From: Diaporthe sp. PMI_573 | Lineage: Eukaryota > Ascomycota > Sordariomycetes > Diaporthales > Diaporthaceae | Direction of reading: 5' to 3' | Assembly (NCBI GenBank): GCA_021399435.1 | Contig: JAJTUP010000007.1 | Coordinates: 1,674,001-1,738,000, forward strand | Length of the DNA stretch: 64,000 nt | Part shown: positions 35,466 to 46,570 of the stretch, one piece after another | Position numbering within the stretch: the first letter of the stretch is position 1 | Layout: every line of letters begins with the position of its first letter | Position numbers and translations under genes: made by a program | Notes under the pieces: generated by a model | Database searches by the model: none | Seen by the model: the letters and a program-made list of their open reading frames with translations, nothing else | Told to the model about the DNA's origin: nothing

Positions 35466-37903
35466 CTACAGCGCAAACATTCCGGTTGGCACTCTGGAGC
35501 CTCGTCGGTGGGAGCGCGCCGCCGCCTGACTGCCTTCGTCTTCATGGGCAGGTTGAGCGGCCTCGTAGGACGCCGACGCCACGGTGATGCTGTCTGCGAC
35601 CCCTCCGGCGTCTTCCATGCCGCCCATCTCCACGTCCTCGGCGGGCGGCTGAGGCGGCGCTCCATGTTGGGCTTGAAGAAGCGGCGGCGCGTCGGGCAAG
35701 CCACCACCGTTGCCGTCCGAGCCGTCATTGCCGGCCGGCTGCTGATTGGGAAGAAAAGCGGTGGCGACCGCGGCCTCAATTTCCTCGTTGCAGGACTAGA
35801 TCTGAAGGGTCCGGCTTCCAGGCGGGACCCAGAGATCAAACTCCACCTGTCCGACTTCGGTGAACCGACCACCCCTTCCCGACTTCTTATGCTTTATCGT
35901 GAGCTTCAACTTGTCGGTGTCGGTATTGATGTTGAGGTCGAACTGCAAGATCCCCGTCTTGCGGCACGGGACTAGGAGGACATCGTATGCCCTGTAGTTG
36001 ACCTCGATGATGGACCCGGCTTGGGGGTCATCGTATTCGGGCTGACAAATGATCTTGAACTCATCCGATCCCTCTGTATCAATGTTCCTGACCCAATTCC
36101 TTCCCTGTTGGCCCCCATGAGGATTAGCAAGGAGTCAAATGAGCGTCCAGAAGACTCGACTTACCTGTGCCCACAGCATGGTGGCCTCGTAGTGCCAATC
36201 TCTCGTCCAGCCACTGTCTCCCATGAATCGCTTCTTCACAGCAAGGCCAAAGGCAGATTTGTCAACGAATTGAGCGACAGACTTCGCATTCGCTAGGGCG
36301 AAGTTCGCTCCGCCAGCGAGTCTCGCGTGCCTTCACTGATTCAGTGAGCTGCTCAAATAAAGTCAAGGTTTAGGAAATACTTACTCGTAGAGTTTGTCAA
36401 TTTGCTGAAGGAAAATGGGCTCCTCCATCTGATGCTTCGCACTGAGACGTTTTATGCAGGCTACCCACATAGATCCATGGGCTGATCCGCCGCCGATCAT
36501 GACTTTGGTTTTCTCACACATAGGCTGAAGGGCCTTCAGCTCGCGCATTCCATCTTCAATGAGGTCAAAAGCATGCGCATTCGCTTCCTCAAATGTCTGG
36601 ACGAGCTCCTGGGGTTCGAGTTCATAATCAAAGGTCTCTCGGTTGGGGCCGGCGTTGCGGACATTGAAACATGTGCCTGAGTCGTCTCTTAACTCTGGAG
36701 ACCAGAGGTAGAAACTCTTCAGGATCTGGTTCTCTGCCTCCACAGGCATAGGCGGCTTTTCGGGAAAGTTCCGTGCCCTGGATTTCTTTGCCTGGTCGAG
36801 TATGCGTAACCCCCACATTGCTGTGCCACCGAGAGCTCCTAAAGCAGACCGTATTAGAGCATTGCAAATGTATAAGAGATGCTGAAACTGACCATGATCG
36901 GGGCGGATTTCCAGCTGATTGCCGTCTTCGCAGATAGTGACGAGAGATGTGTTCTGTGAAGAGGGCCTGTCAGTTTCGAAAGATGTGCCGGTATTGAGGT
37001 TTTTCTCACGAGACTTACGGTGCTATGTCCTCCCGCGTCAATGATCAAAACAGCGTTCGTGGTGCTGCCGATGGAGAAAATGTCCTGTTGAGGCTCTGGT
37101 AGATACTGCCGATCGCTATGGGCTGCAAACGAAAGGGCGTAATGGGCATTGGCCTGTCCCTCGCTGAGAAAGATAATCTGAGGAAGTGGGTAGTCAAAGA
37201 CGCGTTGCCAGGCTGCCGTGAGCCTCTGGCCATACTCCTCTTCAAACTCAATGGGCCATTGTGCAGGAACTGTCAATGCGATGGCGTCAAGAATTCGAAG
37301 AATGAGATCTGGGTAATAGGCAAGCTCCTCGTAAACCCTACGCAAAACACAGAACAGCATCTGCTCGATGCCTATGCGAATGATCTGCTTGAGCTATGGG
37401 TTCTGTTGGACAAGGGAACACAACTCCTGGAGCTCAAGAGATTGTTCTGCAAGTTCAGCCGGGATTTCCAGGACGCCGTACATGGCAAGCTTGGATGAAA
37501 CCGATCGACGCTTCACGATGCGCTTGTTTCCTGGGTAGACCATTTCGCCAGGAGGATTGGGACTGGTGTGGTCGAAGGGGTAAATTTGCGAGGTAAACTG
37601 GCGCTTGAGCTCTTGACGATCACTGGTCATGTCCTCTATAGTCGAGGCGTACTGGACAAGTTTGTCGATGACAATCTGTCCATCTTCCGCAGTGCGAAAC
37701 AGCTTTGCTCGGATGGCTTCACTTCCCCAGTCAATGGCCAAAGTCCTACATGGGGATGGTCAGTTCGGTGTATCTGGTGATTTGGTGAAGGCTCACATGT
37801 AGGTATTAATCCAGATTGATGTATGATGATCTGCCTCTACTTACGTTCCGTACTTGTAGTCGCGCCGAGGGCGCTCGTGGGAGTACCTGTGTGCTTGCAT
37901 CAT
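35466..37903 (-). pseudogene. Hsp70-like actin-fold ATPase with in-frame TAG codon(s)
   Basis: Six exons fit by phase: 37903-37845, 37745-37019, 36953-36893, 36838-36385, 36330-36165 and one starting at 36104. Hsp70/actin-fold landmarks are TTLAIDWGSE near the start (phosphate-1 loop), LIIDAGGHSTVSL (phosphate-2) and VMIGGGSAHGS (adenosine loop). The C-terminal part has a beta-rich VEFDLWVPPGSR segment. Codon 137 (37396-37394) is TAG in the middle of a conserved-looking helix, with coding resuming at once in the same frame (LKQIIRIG). A second TAG at 35798-35796 could be the normal stop (591 codons), but the frame continues as acidic Ala/Pro/Gly-rich sequence to a TAG at 35468-35466 (about 701 aa). 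Splice sites are intact. The gene is a recent pseudogene, carries a sequence error, or is read through. Confidence 0.65.
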
Positions 37904-38577
37904 TGTGCTGGTTGCCGAGAAGGCAGCGCGGCGATGGTGCTGACGAGGGGAAGAAAGTTGGTATGTTGAAGTTGCGAATGAATGAAAAGGCAAGTGTTGC
38001 GAGATGCAAGCTTGACTGACGCGGATGGGGGGGGGGTTGTTCTGCAAAATCAGGCGCGTTGGTCAGTGTGATTTGCAACTACTTCACTGCGAATACTGAA
38101 GCAAAAAAGGTGGGGCCATACTTTTGGTCACCGTACCTTTTCCTTGGATGAAAACAGCAAACACTTAAAGTGACACTGGCGGCACTGGTTGGTGGCAATC
38201 CAAGTGAATCAACACCCAATCTCGCCCGTTTTTTATCGTCTCGCTTCGCCCACGACAAACGTCCAGCGACGACCACAACGAAGCACACTTGGCATTTGCG
38301 AGTATTGCATCAAGCCCAGATCACAAAGAATCGACCTTTGACATTGACCCAATACACGGATCGAGTCCGACTGTCCGCTGTGCGAAAGGATTGCAGCTAC
38401 TTCATTACGACGGTCTGCCTCAGTGGTGTGTTTGCGCAGCCACGAGACCACTCATCACCACTCCATCGGTCGATCTGGTATGGCACTCCTCCGCAGACAC
38501 TGTGATGACACGAGCCTCTGTGCCCCTACTGACCAACCTCGCAGATTTCCCTTCCTTGTGATTGAGCCAGCCACACC
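37904..38577. promoter_or_regulatory. Shared divergent promoter region
   Basis: 674 nt separate the start codons of the Hsp70-like gene (-) and the 775-aa protein gene (+). It contains a 9-10 G run near 38027 and no open frame worth keeping. Coregulation is possible but not shown by any motif I can name. Confidence 0.4.
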
Positions 38578-41203
38578 ATGTGGGACGGCTACTTGTTCGC
38601 CAACCCCGATGGCGATGACTACGAGCCGCTGGGCAAGTACTACAAGTACAGGTTGCCTTTGAGAAGAATTCGAGAAAACGACTCCATTTCTGAAGAAGTG
38701 AAGCTCCGTCGCATCAATCATCTGAAAGAGGTGGTCTTCCCTCTCTGGTAAGCAGAGTTTCCCATTGCTGGCCCATGGCTTCACACCGTATTTCAGCTTT
38801 ATCTACCCAGGGTCGTTTTGAGAAGGCCGTCATGTCGTGCTTCGGTCACTCTTCTAAGGACCTTCTCCTATGGTATTTGATCGCTGATTCTCCACCGGCA
38901 GGCACCGTGGCGAGGAGATCCACAAGAGAGAAAAGGAAGAGCTCAAGGCCGTCTTCCTCAAATACAACGGCCCCGAAGGGCCCCGCACGTCCTACGGCCA
39001 AGAATGCGACGAGATCAGGGCTCAAATTGCTGCCTCTGATGACGCTGTCCTCCTCGAAGACATGGACTTGGCCCCGGTGTATGGTGGCGCATCGGGCTAC
39101 CGCGACTTTACCTACGGGAAGGAGGGCGCAATAGTTTACAACGGAATGGACATGGGACATGAAAAGGAGGTAAAGGAGAGCAGCAGTGAACTTCCTGTCA
39201 TCAATCTTGTTCCCCTTGGCGCAGATGATGGCATACCGCACCACCACAACAAGAATCCGGACGACGACCTCTCCCTCAATCCCACTCTTTTGCAGCTTCT
39301 GCACCGCCTGATGGACCACAACCTCGCGGCGCCATTTATCAACTTCGATGACGAGAAGCGAGGGCCGGAATACTACCACCTTGTCCAGAAGCCGCGCTGG
39401 TTCAAGTTCATCGAGCAGGGCCTTACATCAGATCCCTCACTCGGCTACGGAGCTACTGCGTTCTTCAATGACATGCTTTTGTTGTTTCGCAACCCTGCTC
39501 TTTGGACAATTAAGCCCACCGATTGGGACACTGGACGCGTAATTATGCTGGAGACGGAAATGAAGATGATGCTTCAGAAGATGGGAAGCGTCGGTGAGCA
39601 GTTCCTGGTAAGCCAATCCAGCTATTCTACACAACACTTCTCCGGGCATTATATACTGACACTGGTCTAAAGGCACTATATGCTGCGATTGAAGAACAGG
39701 GGCTGGAACCATGGGGGGATCCTGAGATACTCTACTTCCAAGAACCCCACCACCCACGTCTCCCCGGCTATAACGGAACAGAACCGGACTTGAAAGCCAT
39801 CAAGGCTGCTGCCTGGGACCAGTTGAAACTGGGCCAACAGCGCGTACAGCAATTGCGCAGCCGCCTTGCTTCGACAGTATCCAACACAGGACAGAGCGAT
39901 CCCACCCCTGCTCTCGCCGGCGGCGCTCCTCTCAACCATGAGCCCGGGAAGCAGCCTCACGAGGAGAGCGCAGAACTCGCCAAAGACGGCCTGAACCACG
40001 AACCAAAGAGCCAGCAATCTACTGGCAGCGCCAGCCCTCGCCCTTCCGACCCCGACACAGCCCCTCCCGGACCAGCTGCTGCCAAGCGCCCCCGAGCACC
40101 AGCAGACAACGACGGCGATGCCCGCGATGAAGAGGCGGAGGAGGGTCGGGCTACAAAGCGACCCAAGCTGCTTCCGGAGAATATCACTGCTTCCTCCAGC
40201 ACCACTGCAATGAGCTCTGGAGCTGTCGCGTCTGGCTCACACACGGCTGCCCCTCAAGGGTCTGCTTCAAAGCGCGCCAGAACTCCTACTGACAACGACG
40301 GCGATGCCGGCGATGAGGAGGTAGAGGAGGGTAGGGCCACAAAGCGACCCAAGCTGCGCCTGAAGATGAGGACGGCTTCCTCCAGCACCACTGCCATGAG
40401 CTCTGCTGCTGTTGCGTCTAGCTCACGCGCTGGCATCCCTGAGCAACCTGCTTCGAAGCGCGCCAGAACGCCTGCTGATGTTGACGGTGACGGCGACGAC
40501 CAGGGCGATGGTGCTGTAGGTGAGCCATCCCGGTCGAAGCGACGCCGCCTGACAAAGGACACGCATCCCGTGGGCCTGCCCGTCGCGAGGCCCGAAGCTG
40601 GACCGTCGACCGCAAGCAAAGCGGCCGGTGAGCCAGCTAACCCTGTTTCGGGCAGCAGCCAGGCCCACGCCTCGTCGGCCGGTGGGCAGCCAGCGCCACA
40701 GCCCCAGGTCCCAGGCCATTACGAGACGCCGTCATCGCAGTCCCTGAACTTCAGCAGGAGCACAATCGACATGGCCACGGTCGTCAGGAAGGCCAAGGCA
40801 AGGCCGTGGCTGTTTGGCTACAGCACCGACCAGGGCTACGGCATCTACGCGTTTACGAAGTGCCCGGGCCAGGACTGCAAGCACCGCTTCTCGAGCCACC
40901 CCCTCAAGGACAACCGCGCGCGCGACCACTTCCTGAGCTGCAACCAGCCCATGCTGGACGAGAAGGACATGGTGAGGCAGTACGCCTTTCAAGGTATGTC
41001 GAAATCCCCCCCCCCCCCCCCCTCAGCACATTTCTTCTGGTACCTGAGCTAACGTTTCCCCTTTCAAAACAGTTGTCAAAACCGCCGGCAGGAAGACCGA
41101 CCTGACGGTCGACTGGGCGCGCAAGTCCAACCTCACCCTGCTGCCTTCGAATCAGAAGGACAACCACCCTGACAACTTCCCCTTGTCGCCCGCCAACGAG
41201 TAG
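38578..41203 (+). CDS. 775-aa nuclear-type protein with 62-aa tandem repeats and C-terminal Cys/His motif
   Basis: Exons 38578-38747, 38902-39607, 39673-40993 and 41073-41203 agree in phases 2, 0 and 1. The first ~350 aa form a globular acidic/aromatic region. Three repeats then begin at 40084, 40270 and 40456, exactly 186 nt apart. Each has SKRAR-P, an Asp/Gly run, Glu run, ATKRPKL (a nuclear-localisation-like basic patch) and a Ser/Thr/Ala stretch; the third is degenerate. Near the C-terminus, Cys-x4-Cys then His-Phe-x3-Cys (KCPGQDCKHRF, DHFLSCN) suggests one zinc-binding knuckle. Intron 3 holds a run of about 15 C directly after the donor. No known family was recognised; nuclear location is inferred from the basic patches. 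Confidence 0.75.
40084..40640 (+). repeat. Three in-frame 186-bp coding repeats
   Basis: Copies start at 40084, 40270 and 40456. Copies one and two are very similar at DNA level, including the GCTACAAAGCGACCCAAGCTG-like basic patch; the third diverges after the Asp/Gly run. The exact 62-codon period shows recent unequal duplication inside the gene. Confidence 0.85.
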
Positions 41204-41479
41204 GCCCGAAAAAAAAACAAAAAAAAAAAACGGCGATAAGGCATGTCGAAACACTGTACAAAATACCCGCCTTGATCCTGAATCGACTCAAGAAGATGAG
41301 GCCACATTGAATTTTCCCGGCAACAGCTCGATGCTATCCATACATTCTCCGCGGCGAAAAACCTCAACGTCTACCTCCTACCTCGACGAACTCCCTGAGG
41401 CAAGGCATCGGAGGGCGGGTGACCACGGCTAGACAAGAGCACAGGTGTTTACAAAGGCAATTTTGCAGGCCTCCATCTC

Positions 41480-41640
41480 GGTGATCCCCCTTGGGTTGAT
41501 CTCGGACGGACGCCTGCCTGCCTCCGCCGGCCTCCGAACTGGTGATCCCCCCTCGGGTTGATCTCAAAACGGTCGCCTGCCTTTGCCGACCTCGGCTTCC
41601 ATCATCTTGGTGATCCCCCTGGGGTTGATCTCAAGACTGG
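41480..41640. repeat. Three-copy repeat with core GGTGATCCCCCTNGGGTTGATCTC
   Basis: Copies begin at about 41480, 41541 and 41608, spaced 61 and 67 nt, each followed by a (C)GCCTGCC or CTTCCC-type pyrimidine stretch. A fourth, diverged copy lies at 46803-46830, just after the next gene. The core is a GATC-containing imperfect inverted arrangement (CCCC/GGGG). Confidence 0.8.
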
Positions 41641-42515
41641 GATCTTCCCTTTCCGACCTTTTTTGGCCAAAGACGCCGCACTTGAGCATGCTGGAGAGAC
41701 ACGGGCGATAGGATTGCAGGAGTCTGGAAATTTGCACCAGGCCGATTGAGCACAACGAAGTGCACTACATTGAAGTTATTCTTAGTCTGCTCAGTAAAAT
41801 GAATTGAATTGTATTACAAATTTCCACTGGCACTCTTATTTTCGCTGTGTTTACAACGTCTAATTGAGCTGCAGTGTTGACTGTGATTTTTGGAAGGTGA
41901 GCGCGCGAGGCTGGCGCGGGGCAGCCTTGCAATGCCCCACTTGTAAACGGCGAGGCGCGGGGTCCGTTTTGGGAAACTGTCAGCCTCGACGTCATCTCGC
42001 CCAACACTACAGCTAAGACAACATCACCCCTCCATCGTGCAAATGGAAGCCAGATTCACTCAGTGGAAGTTAAAAGTAAAGAGGCGTTTCAGCTGAGTGG
42101 TCCATTGTTCTCGATCTCTCAATGTAATTGTGCTATGTGTCAGATGTTGCTCCCCCACTTGTGATGTGGTACATGGTTGCAAGTGAATCTCTGAGTATTC
42201 GAAAACGGACCAATCGTGTCGCAGTAGCAGCACGAATGAATGTCTGAATAGGGCTTGAATGGAACCAGTTGCTATTGTTCCTGTTGCCCCTCGCAGAAAC
42301 TGAGTCACAGTTGTTGCCCCGCAGCTCCATCACCGCTTCAATTCACTTGACTGATCCATCGCGGCGCGCATCGTGGGTTGCCATGGAAGCGCGCTGCATG
42401 GTAGCGAAACATATCTAAATTCACTTCAGACCTCTCCTCCGACCTTCACTCACCACCCTTAACTATCTCAGATCACTTCATGTCCGCCTAGCGCCAAACC
42501 CTCAGCCCCCATTAC

Positions 42516-42525
42516 TATTTAAACC
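42516..42525 (+). promoter_or_regulatory. TATA-like element TATTTAAACC
   Basis: It lies 283 nt upstream of the ATG at 42799 and is followed by a long CT-rich leader. Identical to the elements at 10930 and 54210. Confidence 0.55.
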
Positions 42526-42798
42526 CAGGCCACCCTCCCAACTCTGCCTTCCCAGAATCCCTTTCTGCAACCGTCAACAACTTTTCAAGATTCGACCAAA
42601 AGTTGACTGACATACCAGACTTCATCTCGTTCTACTCTCTGTCCATCCGTACTTCCACTCTCCATTCTCCCTGAGTCCTACCAATCCTCCACCAAATACC
42701 CCCATACCTTCTGCGATTAATCGCTTTGTCGTTCTGACCTGCTCATCGCTACATCCACCCCACAACCTCCAAACAACACACATCCAACATCGTACATC

Positions 42799-45700
42799 AT
42801 GTCCGCCATGTTTGTTGACGTCTGCCGCACCATCCCCCGCGTCGTAAGGACCGGCGCAATGGTCGCCAAGACGGGCGCGATGTTTGCCGTCAGCTTCATC
42901 CCGAGCAGCACGGCTTCTCTCCAATGTAACAAACGCCCCAACCCCCCTGATCACATCCGACCGTTTGAGATTCGCTAACAATTCGATCCCAGACAAACCC
43001 CTGGGCGCGGTCATCGAGACGATGGCCAGAGAGTACGTCTCGGTCGAGGTCAAGCACCGGCTTGACGAGGAGAAGCGCTCTCGCCCTCCTACATACGCCG
43101 TCCCCATCAACAGCGAGGTCGACATCCGGACCGAGCTCGGTCAGATGATGGACGACAAGTGGGAGGACAAGAAGCGGGTGATCCTCAAGGAGGTTGATAA
43201 GAAGATCAAGGTCCAGGCGGACAAGCAGGCCAGGGAGGCACAGGCCCAGAGAGCCATGGACGACCTCCCCGACATCTTGCGCCGCATCGCGGAGCTCGAG
43301 TGCCAGGTAAAGGCACAGGCAGACAGGTCAGCGCCCGAGCCGAATCCCAAACCTGGCTCATTCGGCAGGCGCCGCTTCAAGATCGAGGAAGCCGAGAGGG
43401 AGGCTGGTCCCTCGAAGGACCAATTTGACAAGCTGTCCGACAAGATGGATGCCGCCATGCTCGAGCAAGGCGCCATGAAGAATGACATCGAGGCCATCAA
43501 GCAGGGATTGAGCGACGTGCAAGGCCGCCTCAGCCTCCTCGAGAACTCCGCTCCCGCCATCCAGGCCAGTCCCACAAACGCGGACGCGGTTGCGGCTCCC
43601 ACCTCTGGCGCAGGGAAGGGCCAATCAGATCCTTGCTCCCCTGGCCATGAGGAAATGAGAGCTCTGAAGGCCATGGTCGAAGGCTTCTCTAAGCGCCTTG
43701 AGAGCCTGGAGACAGTTCAAGGTAATGTCGACGTAGGCAAGATGTGGGAGTTCTGTGTCTGGGCGACAGCCAAGTTCGAGGAGTACGACAAGCTCCTCAG
43801 CACGACCGCCAACGAGGGCACGGGCTTGAATGGCGTCGCAGCTCCCACCGCTGGCGCCGAGCAGCCTCGGGCAGGTGGTTGTGGCTGTGACCACGAAGAG
43901 GTCAGCGCCTTGACGAGCAAGACCGAAGACCACGGCCAGCGCCTCGACAGCCTCGAGTCTACCCAGACTCACTCGAAGGCAATGTGGGACTTCTGTGTGT
44001 TTGGCACAGAGAAGTTCAAGGATGGCGACCGGAGCTTCAACGAGATCGATAAGAAGATCAAGGAGATTGAGAGCACCCACGAGAAACAGGTCAAGCTCAT
44101 CCAAGATACCATGATGCAGCAGAAGAAGTCTTTTGAGCAGAAGCTCGGACAACAAAAGGAGTCCTCGGACAAAGGCATCAATGCCGTCAAGGAGTCCATG
44201 AAGGAGCAGATGAAATCCTCCGAGGCAATTGCCGACAAGGCCAAAGAGGCGGCCCAAGCTGCTGCAAAAGACAAGCAGATCGAGGAGCTCAAGGCCGACA
44301 AGGAGAACCTTGCGTCAGAGAAGGCGGCGCTGGCCAAGCAAATCGAGGCGCAGGACGAGACAATCGCCGCGCAGGGCAAGACCATCAACGCGCAGGACAA
44401 GCAGATTGCGGACCTCAACGCCGGGCAGAAGGTCCAGGATGAGGCGATCGCCGGCCTCCAGAAGACAGTCGCGGGCATCTACGCCTACCTCAGCCACCAG
44501 AACGGCGGCCAGCAGTCCCCCGTGCCCGGCCAGCACCAGCCTCAGCCCCAGCCCTTCCACTCACAGCCAGCCCCAGCGCCACAGGGGAATGGACCTTGGA
44601 CGCCTGCGGCATCCCCGCCTGACCAGGGCCATGGGGCGGACGTGGACATGGGAGGAGCCGATGGCGACGCCGACATGATGGACGCGCCGCCTCAGCCGCG
44701 GCAGAACCAGCAACCTCAACCTCAACCTCCTCGCCAGCCCCAGCAGCCTCAACCTCCTCACCAGCCTATCCACCAGCAGCCACAGCCAAGTACTGCCGCG
44801 CCTCGGGACACACCCATGGGCAATTCTGGACCGATCATCCCGAACAACGGGAATGCGGCTCACACAGGGAACATGGGAGGCGCCCAACAGCCCCCGCGGA
44901 TGGCATGGAGCCAGTCCTTCCTCGAGAGTGGTCCTACAAGTACAAGGCCGTCGCCCAATCCCTCCTCCGCCTTTGGTCCGCGAGCGAGCCACCAGAACTT
45001 GAGCAATGGCCCACAGAACCCCATCAGCTCCGGCAGCGGCCCATCGAAGCCGACTCCTGCTCAGGCGCCGGCAGCCGGTAACGCAAAGGCACCCGCCCCA
45101 GCGAACTTCGGTTTCAGCGGACCTGCTCCTCCAGTCAGCGCGCCGCCGCAGATGAACTGGGGAGCCCAGATGGGAGAGATGAGCTTTGAAACCCCGCCTG
45201 AGTTTGCCAACCAGCCACCTGCTCCGAAGCCCAGGGTGCCTCTGCCGAATGCTGCTCTCAAGACGGCATCAACCGGAAACAACGGGCCCTCTTCTTCCGC
45301 CCAGGCCAACGGTGGTTCGGGCTCGAAGGCTCCATCATCTTCTGCTGCTGGCTCGCCCTCTACCCCAGCCAAGCCCACACCCAAGCCGGCGCAGAAGAAG
45401 CCCCCCGTCTTGTTCAACAAGCAGGGAAAGCCTATGCTGACCCCAAACAAGTTCCCCTCGGTCACCAGCAAGGCTCAGACAGCCCAGACCCCGGCCGCCA
45501 GGCTCGCCGCCGAGAAGCAGGCAGCCTTTGCCGCCCAGTTCTCATCTGCATCTCCACCGGCGGCATCAGCTGACCCGATGATGTCTGATGAAGATTATGA
45601 TGGGGATTGGGAGGATGTTATTCCGGGGTTCATGAACAAGCCGAATCCCTCGCCTTTTGCGACTCAGCCAAAGACTCCGGCCTCCATGCCCAAGGCTCCG

Positions 45701-46570
45701 ACTTCCAATCTTTACGGCTCTCCATATCTGAAAAAGTCTCCCACTCATGACACGGTTGAGGCGAACACGCCGATGAACGTCTTCGCCAAGGCGGCAGTGG
45801 AGGTGCCGGAGGTCAACGCTGATGCTCAGATGTCCGACCCTGAGCCCAAGCCTGAGTCCAGCCCTAGCAAGCACGTTCATGAGCCTGAGCGCAACCCGCG
45901 GAAGCACATCAACCCGGAGGACGCTCCCGTTGTCCCGCAGCAGGAAGACACCATGGACACCGATCGCAAGGTGGTGAAGCCCAAGGGACGTGGTCAGAAG
46001 ATGACCACCGAACAGATCAAGGCGCACAAGGACAGGTTCAACGAGGAGGAGTCCTGGGCCGCGTTCGACCGCGCGCAGAATCAGCCCAAGCCCAAGGATC
46101 CCGGCGCTTCTGAGGAAGACGAGCTGGACTACGCTGACCCAAACGACATGAACGACGAGGACCTGCATACCACTGTCGCGGGACCTCCCAAGCGGTCGAT
46201 CAAGCCCACCAAGTACTCGTTTGACTACTACATCACCTGGAAGGCGCACTTCCTGAGGCACAACGTCCGCGAATCGCTCAAATTTGAGAGTGTGGAAGAA
46301 ATGAAAGAGTTCTATGAAGCTCTCGACGAGATTGACAAGGAGATCCCTCTGGACAAGCTGCTCACTGAGGCTGCGCTTCCGACGCTTAACGGGTACAACA
46401 AGTACCAGATGGAAACCCTGATGAACACTTACCGCGAGAACGTATTCTTCGACACGGTGCGTGCCATCTCCGAGGTACCTCCCACGGAGGATGATATTGA
46501 TGAACTCCGCCGCGACTTCGACAAGGCCAGGGACAGCTGGTTCCAGAGCCATCGCGCCGATGTCGTCTAG
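42799..46570 (+). CDS. 1234-aa coiled-coil protein with Pro/Gln-rich middle
   Basis: Exons 42799-42925 and 42993-46570; the 67-nt intron (GTAACA, GCTAAC, CCAG) joins in phase 1. After a basic N-terminus, residues about 80-560 are mostly coiled coil. Two copies of a module of about 82 aa start at 43646 and 43892 (HEE-[MV]-x-AL...RL-[ED]-SLE-[ST]-x-Q...MW-[ED]-FCV-[WF]-x-[AT]-x-KF). Heptads rich in Gln/Asp/Lys follow to about 44500. Residues about 570-980 are Pro/Gln/Gly/Ser-rich with scattered FG and GFSG motifs. An acidic DEDYDGDWEDV stretch and a folded, highly charged C-terminal domain of about 130 aa (from PTKYSFDYYITWKAHF) close the protein. I do not recognise it. A scaffold or organelle-tether role is a guess from architecture only. 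Confidence 0.8.

Larger units (their letters stand above)
41204..42798. other. Intergenic region with small repeats and promoter
   Basis: An A-rich run follows the stop codon at about 41209-41229. The GGTGATCCCCC repeats are listed separately. A long CT-rich leader starts after the TATTTAAACC element at 42516. No other coding signal. Confidence 0.5.
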
